From Burkholderiales bacterium (GTDB lineage Bacteria > Pseudomonadota > Gammaproteobacteria > Burkholderiales > WYBJ01): a stretch of 64,000 nt of DNA. The position numbers and the translations under genes are program-made. The stretch is from contig JALHQN010000001.1 in NCBI GenBank assembly GCA_022841915.1, forward strand, positions 1-64,000, given 5' to 3'. How positions within the stretch are numbered: the stretch's first letter is position 1; each line of letters starts with the position of its first letter. Of the stretch, positions 36,438 to 45,808 are shown piece after piece. Under the pieces are notes generated by a model that saw nothing but the letters and a program-made list of their open reading frames with translations, had not been told where the DNA came from and did no database searches.

Positions 36438-36628
36438 ATGCTGACCCTGCGCGAGGACGAGGTCCTCTACGCGGGCTCTCTTGCGGCAAAGCCGATCGAG
36501 ACATCGCCGACAGCCTCGGCGTGAGTCCGCGTACCGCGAACAAGCACCTGGAGCATATCTACGAAGAACTCGGCGCCGAAGCGCGCGGAGCCGCAGTATC
36601 GATGGCGATGCGTACTTTGCGAGGCTGA
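36438..36628 (+). pseudogene. Frameshifted LuxR-type helix-turn-helix remnant
   Basis: Two frames together spell a LuxR/NarL DNA-binding domain. The first carries LTLREDEVL (the usual LTPREREVL). The second continues from about 36479 with CGKADRDIADSLGVSPRTANKHLEHIYEELG (read in pieces: DRDIADSLGVSPRT, then NKHLEHIYEELG), ending in a TGA at 36626. The frames differ by one base, so the gene is broken by an indel near 36470-36480, or is read through a frameshift. No receiver or sensor domain is seen upstream. It is likely the relic of a response regulator that stood beside the PEP-CTERM or urease genes. The remainder of 36249-36703 shows nothing else. Confidence 0.6.
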
Positions 36629-36703
36629 AGGTCCGCCTTTCTTCGCATGCGACTGTCGATGCTGCGTGCACCTCGGGTATCCGCGAACCGACGCTAGAGC
36701 GGT

Positions 36704-37447
36704 ATGATGCTGAGCATGGAACTAACCGCAAGCACGCAGCAGGCAGCGCCGTCGATCATGCCGGAATCCTCCCAGAGCGGCGCGCAGTTGATGCGCCTGC
36801 TGCAACTGTCGAGTCCGACGCTGCCCGTAGGCGCCTACAGCTACTCCCAGGGGCTCGAATGGGCAGCTGCGCAAGGCACTGTCCACGACGAGGCCAGTGC
36901 GGCGGCATGGATCGAGGATTTGCTCCGGTTCACCCTCGCCCCTTTCGAATTGCCTTGCCTGATGCAGATGCTGCAGGCGGCCCGACTCGGCGATGCCCAG
37001 GCGCTGCGCGACCTGAACGCGACGTTTCTCGCCAGCCGGGAAAGCGCCGAACTGCGTGCCGAAACGGTGCAGATGGGGCGCTCGCTCGTGCGCCTGTTCG
37101 GCGAACTGGCGCAGACCCGCCAGGTGCGCGGTCTGCTCGCTGGCGTCTCCGAGCCCGCTTATCCATGCGCATGGGCCTGTGCTGCGGCTGCCTTCGAGTT
37201 GCCCGAAGCCCAATGTCGCGCCGCCTACACCTGGGCGTGGATCGAGAACCAGGTGCTCGCGGCGATCAAGCTCGTGCCGTTGGGCCAGAGCGCCGGACAG
37301 CGCCTGCTCCTGCAGCTTGCTGCGATCGGTGCCGAACTGTGCGAGCAGCCGCTCGCCGCGATCGAGACCTGGACCAATTTCGCCCCCGGCTTCGGCCTGG
37401 CGAGCATCGCCCACGAAACCCAGTACACCCGCTTGTTCCGCTCATGA
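36704..37447 (+). CDS. ureF: Urease accessory protein UreF
   Basis: UreF works with UreD and UreG in the urease activation complex and acts as gatekeeper of UreG GTP hydrolysis. Diagnostic features are [34 protein letters not shown] and the C-terminal [17 protein letters not shown]. The all-helical protein has a usual length of about 230-245 residues. The ATG at 36704 and another in-frame ATG at 36716 are both possible starts. It lies 6.8 kb from ureE, apart from the other urease genes, and 13 bases before ureG. Confidence 0.95.
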   Translation: MMLSMELTASTQQAAPSIMPESSQSGAQLMRLLQLSSPTLPVGAYSYSQGLEWAAAQGTVHDEASAAAWIEDLLRFTLAPFELPCLMQMLQAARLGDAQALRDLNATFLASRESAELRAETVQMGRSLVRLFGELAQTRQVRGLLAGVSEPAYPCAWACAAAAFELPEAQCRAAYTWAWIENQVLAAIKLVPLGQSAGQRLLLQLAAIGAELCEQPLAAIETWTNFAPGFGLASIAHETQYTRLFRS

Positions 37448-37460
37448 GGATGGCCATCGC

Positions 37461-38087
37461 ATGACCTCGCATCAACCCCTTCGCATCGGTATCGGCGGGC
37501 CCGTCGGCTCCGGCAAGACCGCGCTCACGCTCGCCCTTTGCATGGCGATGCGCGCCCGCTACGCCCTGGGCGTGGTCACGAACGACATCTACACGGAAGA
37601 GGATGCTCAGTTCCTGGTCCGCAACGAAGCACTCGCGCCGGAACGAATCATCGGTGTCGAGACCGGTGGCTGTCCGCACACGGCCATCCGCGAGGACGCG
37701 TCCATCAATCTGGAGGCCGTGTCGCGCCTGAACGAATCGTTCCCCGACCTGGATCTGATCTTCATCGAGAGCGGCGGCGACAACCTCGCGGCCACCTTCA
37801 GCCCCGAACTCTCCGATCTCACGATCTACGTGATCGACGTGGCTGCCGGCGACAAGATCCCGCGCAAGGGCGGACCGGGCATCACCAAATCCGACCTGCT
37901 CGTGATCAACAAGATCGATCTGGCGCCCTATGTCGGCGCTTCGCTCGACGTGATGGATCGCGATGCGCGCAAGATGCGCAATGCGCTGCCCTTCGTCTTC
38001 ACCAATCTGAAGACCGGACAAGGCCTGGACGACGTCATCGGCTTCATCGAAAAGCACGGCATGCTCAAGACGCCCACGACCGCTTGA
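37461..38087 (+). CDS. ureG: Urease accessory GTPase UreG
   Basis: UreG is a SIMIBI-class GTPase that powers nickel transfer to urease. The P-loop is [11 protein letters not shown], the metal-binding CPH lies in [14 protein letters not shown], the switch region is [19 protein letters not shown], and the base-specificity motif is [12 protein letters not shown]. The 208-residue length is standard. The ATG at 37461 was chosen because the protein then starts [16 protein letters not shown], as in homologues; the frame is open far upstream over ureF without being protein-like. Confidence 0.97.
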   Translation: MTSHQPLRIGIGGPVGSGKTALTLALCMAMRARYALGVVTNDIYTEEDAQFLVRNEALAPERIIGVETGGCPHTAIREDASINLEAVSRLNESFPDLDLIFIESGGDNLAATFSPELSDLTIYVIDVAAGDKIPRKGGPGITKSDLLVINKIDLAPYVGASLDVMDRDARKMRNALPFVFTNLKTGQGLDDVIGFIEKHGMLKTPTTA

Positions 38088-38138
38088 CCCTGACAGCGGA
38101 ACTCATTCACACGACCCACCCTCGACAGGAGCATCACC

Positions 38139-38753
38139 ATGAAGGCCAGCACCCAGAATTCTTTTCAGCCGCTGCGCGCACGTTTCGGGCTGAGCGCCGC
38201 GCTCGCCTTGGCGGCGTTCGCGCCCGGCCTCGCCCTTGCCCATCCGGGGCATGACGGCGGTTTCCTGCACGGACTGCTGCACCCCTTCCACGGCTTCGAC
38301 CATCTGCTTGCCGCCATCGCCGTGGGGATCTGGGGCGCGAAGATCGGCGGCAAAGCGGCCTGGGCGCTGCCCGCCGCCTTTGTCGGCGCCATGCTGGCCG
38401 GCGGAGCGCTGGGCTTTGCGGGCATCGGCCTGCCGTTGTCGGAGGTGCTCGTTGCGGCCTCGGTTGCCATGCTCGGCCTGGCGATCACCACGAGCGCACG
38501 CTTCGCAGCGCCGGTGGGAGCAGCCGTCGTGGGCATCTTCGCGGTCTTTCACGGCGGCGCCCACGGGATGGAGGGCTCGGCCGCCTCGAGCTTCGCGGCC
38601 TATGGGATCGGCATAGTCCTGGCGACGCTTGCGCTGCACATGAGCGGCGTGGCCGCCGGCCTCGCCCTGCGCGCACGCCCGCTGGTGCTTAAGATCGCCG
38701 CAGCTCCGATCGCCTTCGCCGGCCTCGCGATGCTGGTCAATCGGCTGCAGTAG
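38139..38753 (+). CDS. ureJ: HupE/UreJ nickel permease-like protein
   Basis: This membrane protein of the HupE/UreJ family is believed to move nickel (or cobalt) for metalloenzymes. After a signal sequence ending ALAHPGHDGG, the characteristic HPFHGFDHLLAAIAVGIWGA (metal-binding histidines) appears, with a second conserved histidine region in FHGGAHGMEG. About six hydrophobic segments follow. It is last in ureFGJ, 51 bases after ureG, and would supply nickel to urease. The assignment is firm at the family level. Confidence 0.93.
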   Translation: MKASTQNSFQPLRARFGLSAALALAAFAPGLALAHPGHDGGFLHGLLHPFHGFDHLLAAIAVGIWGAKIGGKAAWALPAAFVGAMLAGGALGFAGIGLPLSEVLVAASVAMLGLAITTSARFAAPVGAAVVGIFAVFHGGAHGMEGSAASSFAAYGIGIVLATLALHMSGVAAGLALRARPLVLKIAAAPIAFAGLAMLVNRLQ

Positions 38754-38766
38754 GCATCGGGTTCGT

Positions 38767-38797
38767 GCCGTGCCCGCGTGCATCACGAGGGCACGGC
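38767..38797. terminator. Hairpin between convergent ureJ and acetyltransferase genes
   Basis: A 9-bp stem (38767-38775 with 38789-38797) with a 13-base loop lies just behind ureJ and ahead of the convergent gene's stop. There is no T-run, so it may be a weak or factor-assisted terminator for one or both strands. Confidence 0.4.
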
Positions 38798-38842
38798 CGT
38801 TGATCGCTGGCGTACTGCGTCAGAGTGCAGCCCGCCACAGTA

Positions 38843-39307
38843 CTACGCCGGGTTCTCGGGACTCGCGGCGTTCACCACGTAGCGCAAGAACCCGCTGTGG
38901 GGCGTGTACTTGTCGTACAGCCCGCGCGCCCGGTAGTTGTTCTCCTTGGTATTCCAGTACAGGCGCGCCCAGCCTTGCCGCCCCATCTGCGCCACCAGCC
39001 AATCGATCAGCGCCTTGCCGACGCCGCGCGCGCGCTCGGCGGGGTCGACGAACAGATCCTGCAGATAACACACCGGATGGATCGTCGCGGTGTTCTCGTG
39101 CAGGATGTAGTTCGCCATGCCGATGACCTGCCCCGCCTGCTCGGCGACGATCGCATGCACCGGCACGCCTGGCGCCATGATGCGCTTCCAGGTGTGATCG
39201 GCGACCGGGGGATCGGGCTCACGCTCGTAGAAGGCGCAATACCCATCCCACAGTTCGCGCCAGCGCGCTTCGTCCCGTGCCTCGATCGGGCGAACGAACA
39301 GCCTCAC
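38843..39307 (-). CDS. GNAT-family N-acetyltransferase
   Basis: This 154-residue GNAT protein has the acetyl-CoA-binding motif FVDPAERARGVGKALIDWLVAQ, the preceding QDLFVD strand and the C-terminal WNTKENNYRARGLYDKY. The start is GTG at 39307 (VRLFVRPIEARDE), overlapping the stop of the quinone oxidoreductase gene by four bases. The frame is open another 320 codons upstream, but that part is antisense noise. The substrate (amine, protein or antibiotic) is unknown. Confidence 0.88.
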   Translation of the reverse strand: MRLFVRPIEARDEARWRELWDGYCAFYEREPDPPVADHTWKRIMAPGVPVHAIVAEQAGQVIGMANYILHENTATIHPVCYLQDLFVDPAERARGVGKALIDWLVAQMGRQGWARLYWNTKENNYRARGLYDKYTPHSGFLRYVVNAASPENPA

Positions 39308-40278
39308 GCCGGCGCCCTGACGATGATCTTGCCGACCATGGCACTGGCGTCCATGTGCGCCTTCGCCGCGGGCAATTGATCGAATTCGAACACGCGGTCG
39401 ATCACGGGCGTGATGCGCCCGTCGGCGAGCGCCGGCAGGATGTCTCGCTTGAAGCCTTCGACATGCAGGGCCCGCAAGTCGGCTGGCAGCTTGACGTTCG
39501 AGACGCCGAAGATCTGCAGGCGGTTGACGTGCGTTGCGTTCAGATCGATCTCGGCGCTGAACGTATTGTCGACATAGCCGACGATGGCGACCCGCCCCAT
39601 GTAGGCCAGCGAGCGCACGATCTCCGGAAACACCGAGCCGCCCACGAGGTTGACGGCGAGGTTCACTCCCTTGCCACCGGTGGCCTCCATGATCTGCTGG
39701 GCGAAATCGGGCTTGCGGGTGCAAATGCCGACGTCGAGACCGGCCGCCTTGAGCTTCTCCAGCTTGGCCGCGGAACCGGAGGTACCGATGGTCTTCGCGC
39801 CCAGGACTTGCGCGGTCTGGATGGCGCCGACACCGACCCCGGCAGATGCCCCCGTGACCAGCATCCACTCGCCAGCTTGCAGGCGCCCGTACTGCACCAC
39901 GGCTTCGTACGACGTGAGGAAGCTCGACGGGATGGCAGCGCCCTGCTCCCAGGTCAGGCGTTCCGGCATCGGCATGAGCATACGAGCGTCGGTCGCGGCA
40001 TAGGGCGCCCAGGCACCGCGCACGCGCGCGATCACCTTGTCGCCCACCTTCCAGCCGGTGACTCCCGCGCCCAGCGCATGGATCTCGCCGGACGCTTCGG
40101 TGCCGCCGAGTTTCTCCGGGCCGCCGTGAACCGCGCCACCGACGAAAAGCTCGCCGCGATTCAAGCCGCTGGCGCGCACGCGCACGACGACTTCGCCGGC
40201 CTTGGGCTGCGGCTCCGGCACGTCGCGCACTTCCAGCACTGCCTCGTGGCCTTGGGTGACGATCCAATACGATTTCAC
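39304..40278 (-). CDS. Zinc-free quinone oxidoreductase-like MDR protein
   Basis: This medium-chain dehydrogenase/reductase has a GroES-like N-terminal fold (VRASGLNRGELFVG, then GWKVGDKVIARVRG) and a Rossmann domain with TGASAGVGVGAIQTAQVLGAKTIGTSGS. The cysteine ligands of zinc alcohol dehydrogenases are missing, so it belongs to the NADPH:quinone reductase group. The start is GTG at 40278 (VKSYWIV) behind a CGGGAG ribosome site; the 50 codons upstream are not protein-like. It is cotranscribed and coupled with the GNAT gene. Its physiological substrate is unknown. Confidence 0.88.
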   Translation of the reverse strand: MKSYWIVTQGHEAVLEVRDVPEPQPKAGEVVVRVRASGLNRGELFVGGAVHGGPEKLGGTEASGEIHALGAGVTGWKVGDKVIARVRGAWAPYAATDARMLMPMPERLTWEQGAAIPSSFLTSYEAVVQYGRLQAGEWMLVTGASAGVGVGAIQTAQVLGAKTIGTSGSAAKLEKLKAAGLDVGICTRKPDFAQQIMEATGGKGVNLAVNLVGGSVFPEIVRSLAYMGRVAIVGYVDNTFSAEIDLNATHVNRLQIFGVSNVKLPADLRALHVEGFKRDILPALADGRITPVIDRVFEFDQLPAAKAHMDASAMVGKIIVRAPA

Positions 40279-40394
40279 GTGGTTCTCCCGATATGATTGG
40301 TTTGTGTGTGTGAACGGCCGGCTGCTGCGGCGCGACATGCGCCGCATCGCGACAGGGGCGACAGACGATTCTATATCACGCATACTTGCCCTCC

Positions 40395-41609
40395 ATGAGT
40401 ACCGTCCTCGAGTCATCCCCGATTCCACAGTCGCTACCGCGCGTGATCGGTTACCTGCTGAACCTGGGTCATGCCGTCGACCACATGTTCCTGCTCATCT
40501 TCGCCACTGCCGTCACCTCCATCGCCGTCGAGTTCGGGTTCGCCAACTGGGCCGATCTCATGCCGTACACCGCGGGCGCCTTCTTCCTGTTCGGCATCGG
40601 CGCCGTGCCAGCCGGCCGGCTCGGCGACATGTGGAGCCGTCGCGGCATGATGATCGTGTTCTTCATCGGGCTGGGCGCCGCCGCTGTCCTGACCTCGGCG
40701 GCACAGAATGCGTGGCAACTCGGCGCCGGCCTCACGCTGATGGGCGCCTTCGCCGCGATCTATCATCCGGTCGGCATTCCGATGCTGGTGCAGCACGCGC
40801 GTAATCCCGGTGCTGTGATCGGCTTCAACGGCCTCGCGGGCAACCTGGGCATCGCAGTCGCCGCCCTGGTCACGGGGCTGTTCATCAAGTGGCTGGGATG
40901 GCGCTCGGCGTTCGCGATCCCGGGCCTCATTTGCATCGCATGCGGCATCGCCTTCGCCCTCCTCTGCCCGCCCGAAACCGAAGCACCGAACAAGCGCAAG
41001 GGCGGCGCCAAGGTCGTGCTCACTCCGGCGGCCCTGGCGCAGGTGTTCGCCATCATGACAGCCGTCGCTGTCGCGGCGAGCCTGCTGTTCAACTTCACCA
41101 CCAACGGCAATGCTCAACTGCTCGCCGAGCGCTTCCGCAACATCATCGAAGATCCCGCACTGCTCGGCCTGCTGCTCGCGTCGGTGTACGCGATCGCGTC
41201 CCTGGCTCAGATCGTGGTCGGCAACCTGATCGACCGGATGGCGTTCAAGTCGTTGAATCTCGCGCTCTCCATTCCTCTGATCCCGCTGCTGATGCTCGCG
41301 GCCTACGCCGAGGGCTGGACGCTGTTCGTCCTGCTGCTCGGCGTGATGATCCTCATCTTCGGCGCTATTCCCTTCACCGACGCCATGATCGTTCGCTATG
41401 TCGACGACCGCCTGCGCTCGCGCGTGGCCGGCATGCGGCTTGCCGTATCGGCCGGCATCAGCTCTCTGGCCGTATGGATGCTCGGCCCGTTCGTGAAGTC
41501 CATGGGCTTCGGCGCCTTGTTCTGGCTGCTCGCCGGCATTGCGCTGATCAAGACCATCGTCCTGATCTGGCTGCCACGCGAAGACGCCGTGACGGTGCCG
41601 TCGCAGTAG
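40395..41609 (+). CDS. Major facilitator superfamily transporter
   Basis: This is an inner-membrane secondary transporter of the MFS type with about twelve hydrophobic helices. The A-motif-like loop FGIGAVPAGRLGDMWSRRGM lies between helices 2 and 3, and a conserved GFNGLAGNLGIAVAALVTG region follows. A long cytoplasmic loop (PPETEAPNKRKGG) divides the halves. The ATG at 40395 was chosen over a TTG three codons before it. It stands 63 bases ahead of a 2-hydroxyacid dehydrogenase gene in the same direction, so the two may handle one organic acid or sugar acid. Confidence 0.88.
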   Translation: MSTVLESSPIPQSLPRVIGYLLNLGHAVDHMFLLIFATAVTSIAVEFGFANWADLMPYTAGAFFLFGIGAVPAGRLGDMWSRRGMMIVFFIGLGAAAVLTSAAQNAWQLGAGLTLMGAFAAIYHPVGIPMLVQHARNPGAVIGFNGLAGNLGIAVAALVTGLFIKWLGWRSAFAIPGLICIACGIAFALLCPPETEAPNKRKGGAKVVLTPAALAQVFAIMTAVAVAASLLFNFTTNGNAQLLAERFRNIIEDPALLGLLLASVYAIASLAQIVVGNLIDRMAFKSLNLALSIPLIPLLMLAAYAEGWTLFVLLLGVMILIFGAIPFTDAMIVRYVDDRLRSRVAGMRLAVSAGISSLAVWMLGPFVKSMGFGALFWLLAGIALIKTIVLIWLPREDAVTVPSQ

Positions 41610-41672
41610 CCGCTCTCAGACGCTCGGGCCAAGCGCGGCTGCGGGCGCGTTCATCCCTCGCGAGGAGACTTC

Positions 41673-42644
41673 ATGAAGATCGTGTTCAACCCCGTCATCG
41701 CGCCTGCCGCCTGGGCGATCGGCGAAACCCTGCGCCCGCCGGGCTTCGACATCGAGATCCTCGATCAGAACGATCGGACGCATCGAATCGAGCAACTCGA
41801 GAACGCCGATTTCCTGATGGGCTTTCTGCGCGGCATGCCGCTCGGTGAAGACGATTACAAACACATGAAGAAGGTGAAGTTGATACAGGTGCTCAGCGCA
41901 GGCTACGACGGCGTGAACCTCGATCTGCTGCGCAAGAGCGGCATTCCGCTCGCAAACAACGGCGGCGCGAACTCCTACGCGGTCGCCGAACATGCGGTGC
42001 TGCTCATGCTCGCCGTCAGCCGGCGCCTGCCCAGCCTCGATGCGCTGGTGCGAGCAGGCCAGTGGAAGTCGAGCAAGACCGGCGAGGAGCAGGAACACGA
42101 GATCTCGGGCAAGACGATCGGGCTGATCGGCGCCGGGATGATCGGCAAGACGCTCGCCAGGCGCTTGAGCGGCTTCGAAGTCGATCTGATCTATTACGAC
42201 CCGGTCCGCATGTCGACCGAGGACGAAGCCCGCCTCGGCATGCGCTTCCGGCCGCTCGATGATCTTTTCCGCGAGGCGGACATCGTGAGCCTGCATGCGC
42301 CCAACAATGCCTCGACCTATCGCATGATCAACGATCGCAGCCTGGCCATGATGAAGCGCGATGCCATGCTCATCAACACCGCGCGCGGAGAACTGGTCGA
42401 CGAAGACGCGCTCTACCGCGCCTTGCGCGACGGCACGATCTGGGCCGCCGGCCTCGACGCCTTCGACCAGGAGCCGCCCGCGCCCGACAATCCGCTCTTC
42501 ACCCTATCCAACGTGGTGCTGTCGCCGCACGCCGCCGGACCGACCTGGGAGAGCTGGCCCAAGCGCTTCGGCAACAGCTACGCCAATATCCAGCGCGTGG
42601 CGCGCGGCGAAGCGCCGCTGTGGGTGGTCCCGGAACTGCGCTGA
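41673..42644 (+). CDS. D-isomer-specific 2-hydroxyacid dehydrogenase
   Basis: This NAD(P)-dependent dehydrogenase converts a 2-oxo acid and a D-2-hydroxy acid. Its NAD-binding motif is GLIGAGMIGKTLARRL. The catalytic Arg-Glu-His set can be followed as the Arg in NTARGELVDEDAL, the Glu in DAFDQEPP, and the His in LSPHAAGPT. The 323 residues are usual. A GAGGAG ribosome site precedes the ATG. The specific acid is not shown; the MFS gene just upstream may import it. Confidence 0.9.
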   Translation: MKIVFNPVIAPAAWAIGETLRPPGFDIEILDQNDRTHRIEQLENADFLMGFLRGMPLGEDDYKHMKKVKLIQVLSAGYDGVNLDLLRKSGIPLANNGGANSYAVAEHAVLLMLAVSRRLPSLDALVRAGQWKSSKTGEEQEHEISGKTIGLIGAGMIGKTLARRLSGFEVDLIYYDPVRMSTEDEARLGMRFRPLDDLFREADIVSLHAPNNASTYRMINDRSLAMMKRDAMLINTARGELVDEDALYRALRDGTIWAAGLDAFDQEPPAPDNPLFTLSNVVLSPHAAGPTWESWPKRFGNSYANIQRVARGEAPLWVVPELR

Positions 42645-42657
42645 CGCGGCGCGGCGC

Positions 42658-45600
42658 TTACTTCAGCGCCCAAAGCGCAAGCACGCCCAGGACGGCGAAA
42701 ATCGCGAACCAGATGGCGATCGAGCGCATGCCGCCGGCAGAACCGCTGGGCGCGCGCAATGAAACCTCCGGCTGCATGGCGCTCGACTCGCCTGCGGATG
42801 AGATCGCACGCAACGGCGACGGCGACGTCGTCCCCGACCCCGCGGCCTGATCCGTCGGCGCCGACTGCGATTCCGAGGGCAGCGGATGCTCGAGCGCGAT
42901 CGGCGTGGCGTCGATCCGCTCCGGGAGCCAGATGAGATACTCGCGCCCCTCGTGGCGATACCGCACTTCCGTGACACCCGTCCAGGTCACCCGCAGCCGC
43001 TGCCTGGTCACTCGCTCGTTCGGCTTCACGTCCGCACTCGATGCATCGAGCATACCCTTGGCGGCTGCCGCAGTCCCCGGCTCGATGCGCTCGAGCCAGC
43101 TCGGCAGAATGCGCGCCGCCTCGATCTGCAAGGTGCGCTCCGGAGCGGGATCGAGGCTCGCATACGAATCGATGAACTCGGCCACGAAGCTCGGCACACC
43201 CGGCACGCCGATGCTCGCGCCGGCCCGGCCGATGCGCGACTGACACTGGACACCTGCCTTGTCGCCGCAAGCGAAGGTGGTCGAAAACGGATAGGCCATG
43301 CTGCCCCAGGCCTCGTGCAACTCGGCGCGGCCGACGGCTCGGCAACGCGGACAGCGCACTTCCTGCGGCTGGATCAGTTTCAGGTCGGCCCCGAACTGGG
43401 GCAAGGCAGGCATCCGGCACGACCAGACGTCCTCCAGCGTCGCCCGGGCGGCTGGCGGCATGCGCGCGACATCCTGGACCCCGTACTTGTAGGCGATCCG
43501 CCGCGTTTCGATCTGCGTGGCGAGCTCGATGCGGTAGCTGCGCCGATCGAGGACTGCGACGATCTCGACCTGCTCGCCGAACCCCTGCCAGGCCTGCCCG
43601 GCGCGCCATGCAGCCCAATCGCCGATGCGCCGACGCAAGCTGCGGATCGCCTGCGCATCGTCGACGCTGCGGGCGTCGAAGACCTCGCGCCGGAACAGCG
43701 TCTCGATGGAACGATCGACGTCTGTGTCCAGTCGCTGGAGCCCCGTACAAGCGTCGAGGACCTCAGCCTCGTCCTGGGACGTTTCGAGTATGCCCTGCAG
43801 GCGCTCGCGCGCTTCCCCGTGAACCTGGAGCAGCGCCGGATGACACTCGATCTTGCCGACGATGGTTTCGAGGGCCCATCGCGCCCCTTCGCGCTCGAAC
43901 TCCAGCCCAGCCAGTGTCGCTGCCGGCCCGAGCAGCACCATCGCCGCCAGCGTCGCTACTCCAGCCGTCTCGATATCGCCCAACGAGCGATACCAGTGGA
44001 TGCGCTGGGCGGCACGCCCGCCCACGCGTCTGGCCGATGTCCGCAAGGACTCGGTCAGCCCCTTCGGCGGCTCGAGCACGAACAACAACATGCGCAGTTG
44101 CCATTCGCGTCCCTCGGGCGCGAGCGTTCGAGGCGCCCCGGCCTCGATCGCTCGGGCGATGGCCTGCTCGAACTCCGCCTTGGACGCCTCGAAAAGATGC
44201 ATCGCTTCCTGCAGCTTCGCATCCGGGAACAGGCTCGCGAGGCGCCGGTCCAGGATCTCGAACACCGCCTGGCGCGCCTCGTTCGGCGCTTCCATGGCCT
44301 GGCGGGTCAACGCAGCGAGGCCTGGCACCGAGACATCATGACCTTTGAATACGGCGGGGAGCTCCGGATCGAGGCGTCGCAGCAGCTTGAGCAGACGCTC
44401 GTCGTCGGAGCAATCGAGCGCCTCCTCCGCATCGGCGGCCGCACGAGCGAGATTCTGATCGCGCAAATCGTTCTGCAGCCAGGCGCGCAGCATGCCGCGC
44501 TTGAGATCCTTGACGCCGATGGACCAGTTCGCCGCCAGCGCCACCGCCAGTTCTCGCGCGCTCCGGCACTCGGTCTCGCCGACGCGATAGGGCGACGCCT
44601 CGCCCAGAACCGGCGCTGCCTGCTCCACGGCCACCAGCAGCGTCTCGTCGCCTGCTAGCCAGCGCTGGATTTCGTCCGCGCCCCAGCGCTCCTTGGGATC
44701 GCGCGTGAGCAGGCCACGGCAAAGACGCTGCCAGCGAGCGTCGGTGACCGCCGAAACATTGATCGGACGGGTCACCAGCCAGTGGGCGATCACCGCCTCG
44801 GAGAGACCTTCGAAGGGATGACGCCCGGTCAGCGCCTCGACCAGCATCATGCCGAGCGCCCAATAATCGGTCGGCCTCCCCACCCAGTTCGACCCCGCCT
44901 CGGGCGCGCTGTAGCGCAGCGTCCTCGCCGCCGAGGTGTAGTGCATCGTCGCCTCGGTGACGGACGAAATACCGAAGTCGGTAAGCACGAGATCGAGCGG
45001 CAACAACCCGCGCACGAGCACGTTCTCCGGCTTGAGATCCCGATGCACGATCCCGCAGTCGTGCAGATGCGCGATGGCGTCGGTCAGTTCGAGCAGCAGC
45101 GTGCGTGCTGCGGCATCCGGCAAGGGCTTGCCCTTGAACAAGGTGCGCAGCGAACCGTGCTCGCAGTATTCGAGCAGCTCGTACGGCACGCCTTCGTCAC
45201 GCCCATGCTCGATCAGTCGCACCAACTGCTCGGGGTTGGCGCGGCTCACGCGCTCGAGCACATCGGTGCGCGGCTCGATGCCATGGCGGTAGAGCTTGAG
45301 GACGGCCCGTTCATCCGTGCCGAGTTCGCGGACGATGAACAGATCCGCTTCCCCGCCGGCGGCCTTCAATGGCTGGTCGATCTCGAAGCGGGCGTTCAGT
45401 CCTGCCGGGAGGCTGATCAACATGCGGCGCGCGGGCGACTCCACGAGCGCCACGGCCGGAGTTGCCGTCGCGGCCGACGCAGCGAGCGCCTCCCGCGGAG
45501 GCTGCGCGGGCACCGGGGTACCCCCGGGCAGCGGCCGATTGCAGTAGACGCAGTTCTCGACCCCGGCCGGATTGGATTGCGCGCAGTCTTCGAAGGCGCA

Positions 45601-45801
45601 CAGTTGGTCGCTGCGAGCCGGTGCGACAGCATCAGGCTGCGAGACTGGCTCGATCTCCCGCGCGGGCTCGGCGAGAGGCTGCGCGAGGGCAACCGCCCGC
45701 TCCACCAGATCCACGCCGATCAGGAACGCGCCGCAAGCGCAGCGCGCCGCCGTCGGAACGTTCTCGGCGCCGCAGGTGGGGCAGATCTTGACGTGATCCA
45801 C
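42658..45801 (-). CDS. Zinc-ribbon Ser/Thr kinase with large C-terminal region and membrane anchor
   Basis: This 1047-residue eukaryotic-type Ser/Thr kinase has two N-terminal zinc ribbons: CPTC...CAC at residues 7-23, then CAFEDC...CVYC at 68-87. The kinase domain covers about 137-385, with the lysine in VLKLY (169), HRDLKPEN (253-260), DFG (275-277) and SAPEAG (298-303), so it should be active. A 500-residue region without recognised domains follows. A third metal-binding-looking segment (CPRC, then C-G-x5-VQC) lies near residues 830-880. The C-terminus is a single hydrophobic helix (SIAIWFAIFAVLGVLALWALK without further tail), placing it in the membrane. The start is GTG, seven bases after the radical-SAM gene. 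It is last in a four-gene operon. Confidence 0.88.
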   Translation of the reverse strand: MDHVKICPTCGAENVPTAARCACGAFLIGVDLVERAVALAQPLAEPAREIEPVSQPDAVAPARSDQLCAFEDCAQSNPAGVENCVYCNRPLPGGTPVPAQPPREALAASAATATPAVALVESPARRMLISLPAGLNARFEIDQPLKAAGGEADLFIVRELGTDERAVLKLYRHGIEPRTDVLERVSRANPEQLVRLIEHGRDEGVPYELLEYCEHGSLRTLFKGKPLPDAAARTLLLELTDAIAHLHDCGIVHRDLKPENVLVRGLLPLDLVLTDFGISSVTEATMHYTSAARTLRYSAPEAGSNWVGRPTDYWALGMMLVEALTGRHPFEGLSEAVIAHWLVTRPINVSAVTDARWQRLCRGLLTRDPKERWGADEIQRWLAGDETLLVAVEQAAPVLGEASPYRVGETECRSARELAVALAANWSIGVKDLKRGMLRAWLQNDLRDQNLARAAADAEEALDCSDDERLLKLLRRLDPELPAVFKGHDVSVPGLAALTRQAMEAPNEARQAVFEILDRRLASLFPDAKLQEAMHLFEASKAEFEQAIARAIEAGAPRTLAPEGREWQLRMLLFVLEPPKGLTESLRTSARRVGGRAAQRIHWYRSLGDIETAGVATLAAMVLLGPAATLAGLEFEREGARWALETIVGKIECHPALLQVHGEARERLQGILETSQDEAEVLDACTGLQRLDTDVDRSIETLFRREVFDARSVDDAQAIRSLRRRIGDWAAWRAGQAWQGFGEQVEIVAVLDRRSYRIELATQIETRRIAYKYGVQDVARMPPAARATLEDVWSCRMPALPQFGADLKLIQPQEVRCPRCRAVGRAELHEAWGSMAYPFSTTFACGDKAGVQCQSRIGRAGASIGVPGVPSFVAEFIDSYASLDPAPERTLQIEAARILPSWLERIEPGTAAAAKGMLDASSADVKPNERVTRQRLRVTWTGVTEVRYRHEGREYLIWLPERIDATPIALEHPLPSESQSAPTDQAAGSGTTSPSPLRAISSAGESSAMQPEVSLRAPSGSAGGMRSIAIWFAIFAVLGVLALWALK

Positions 45802-45808
45802 GACCGGG

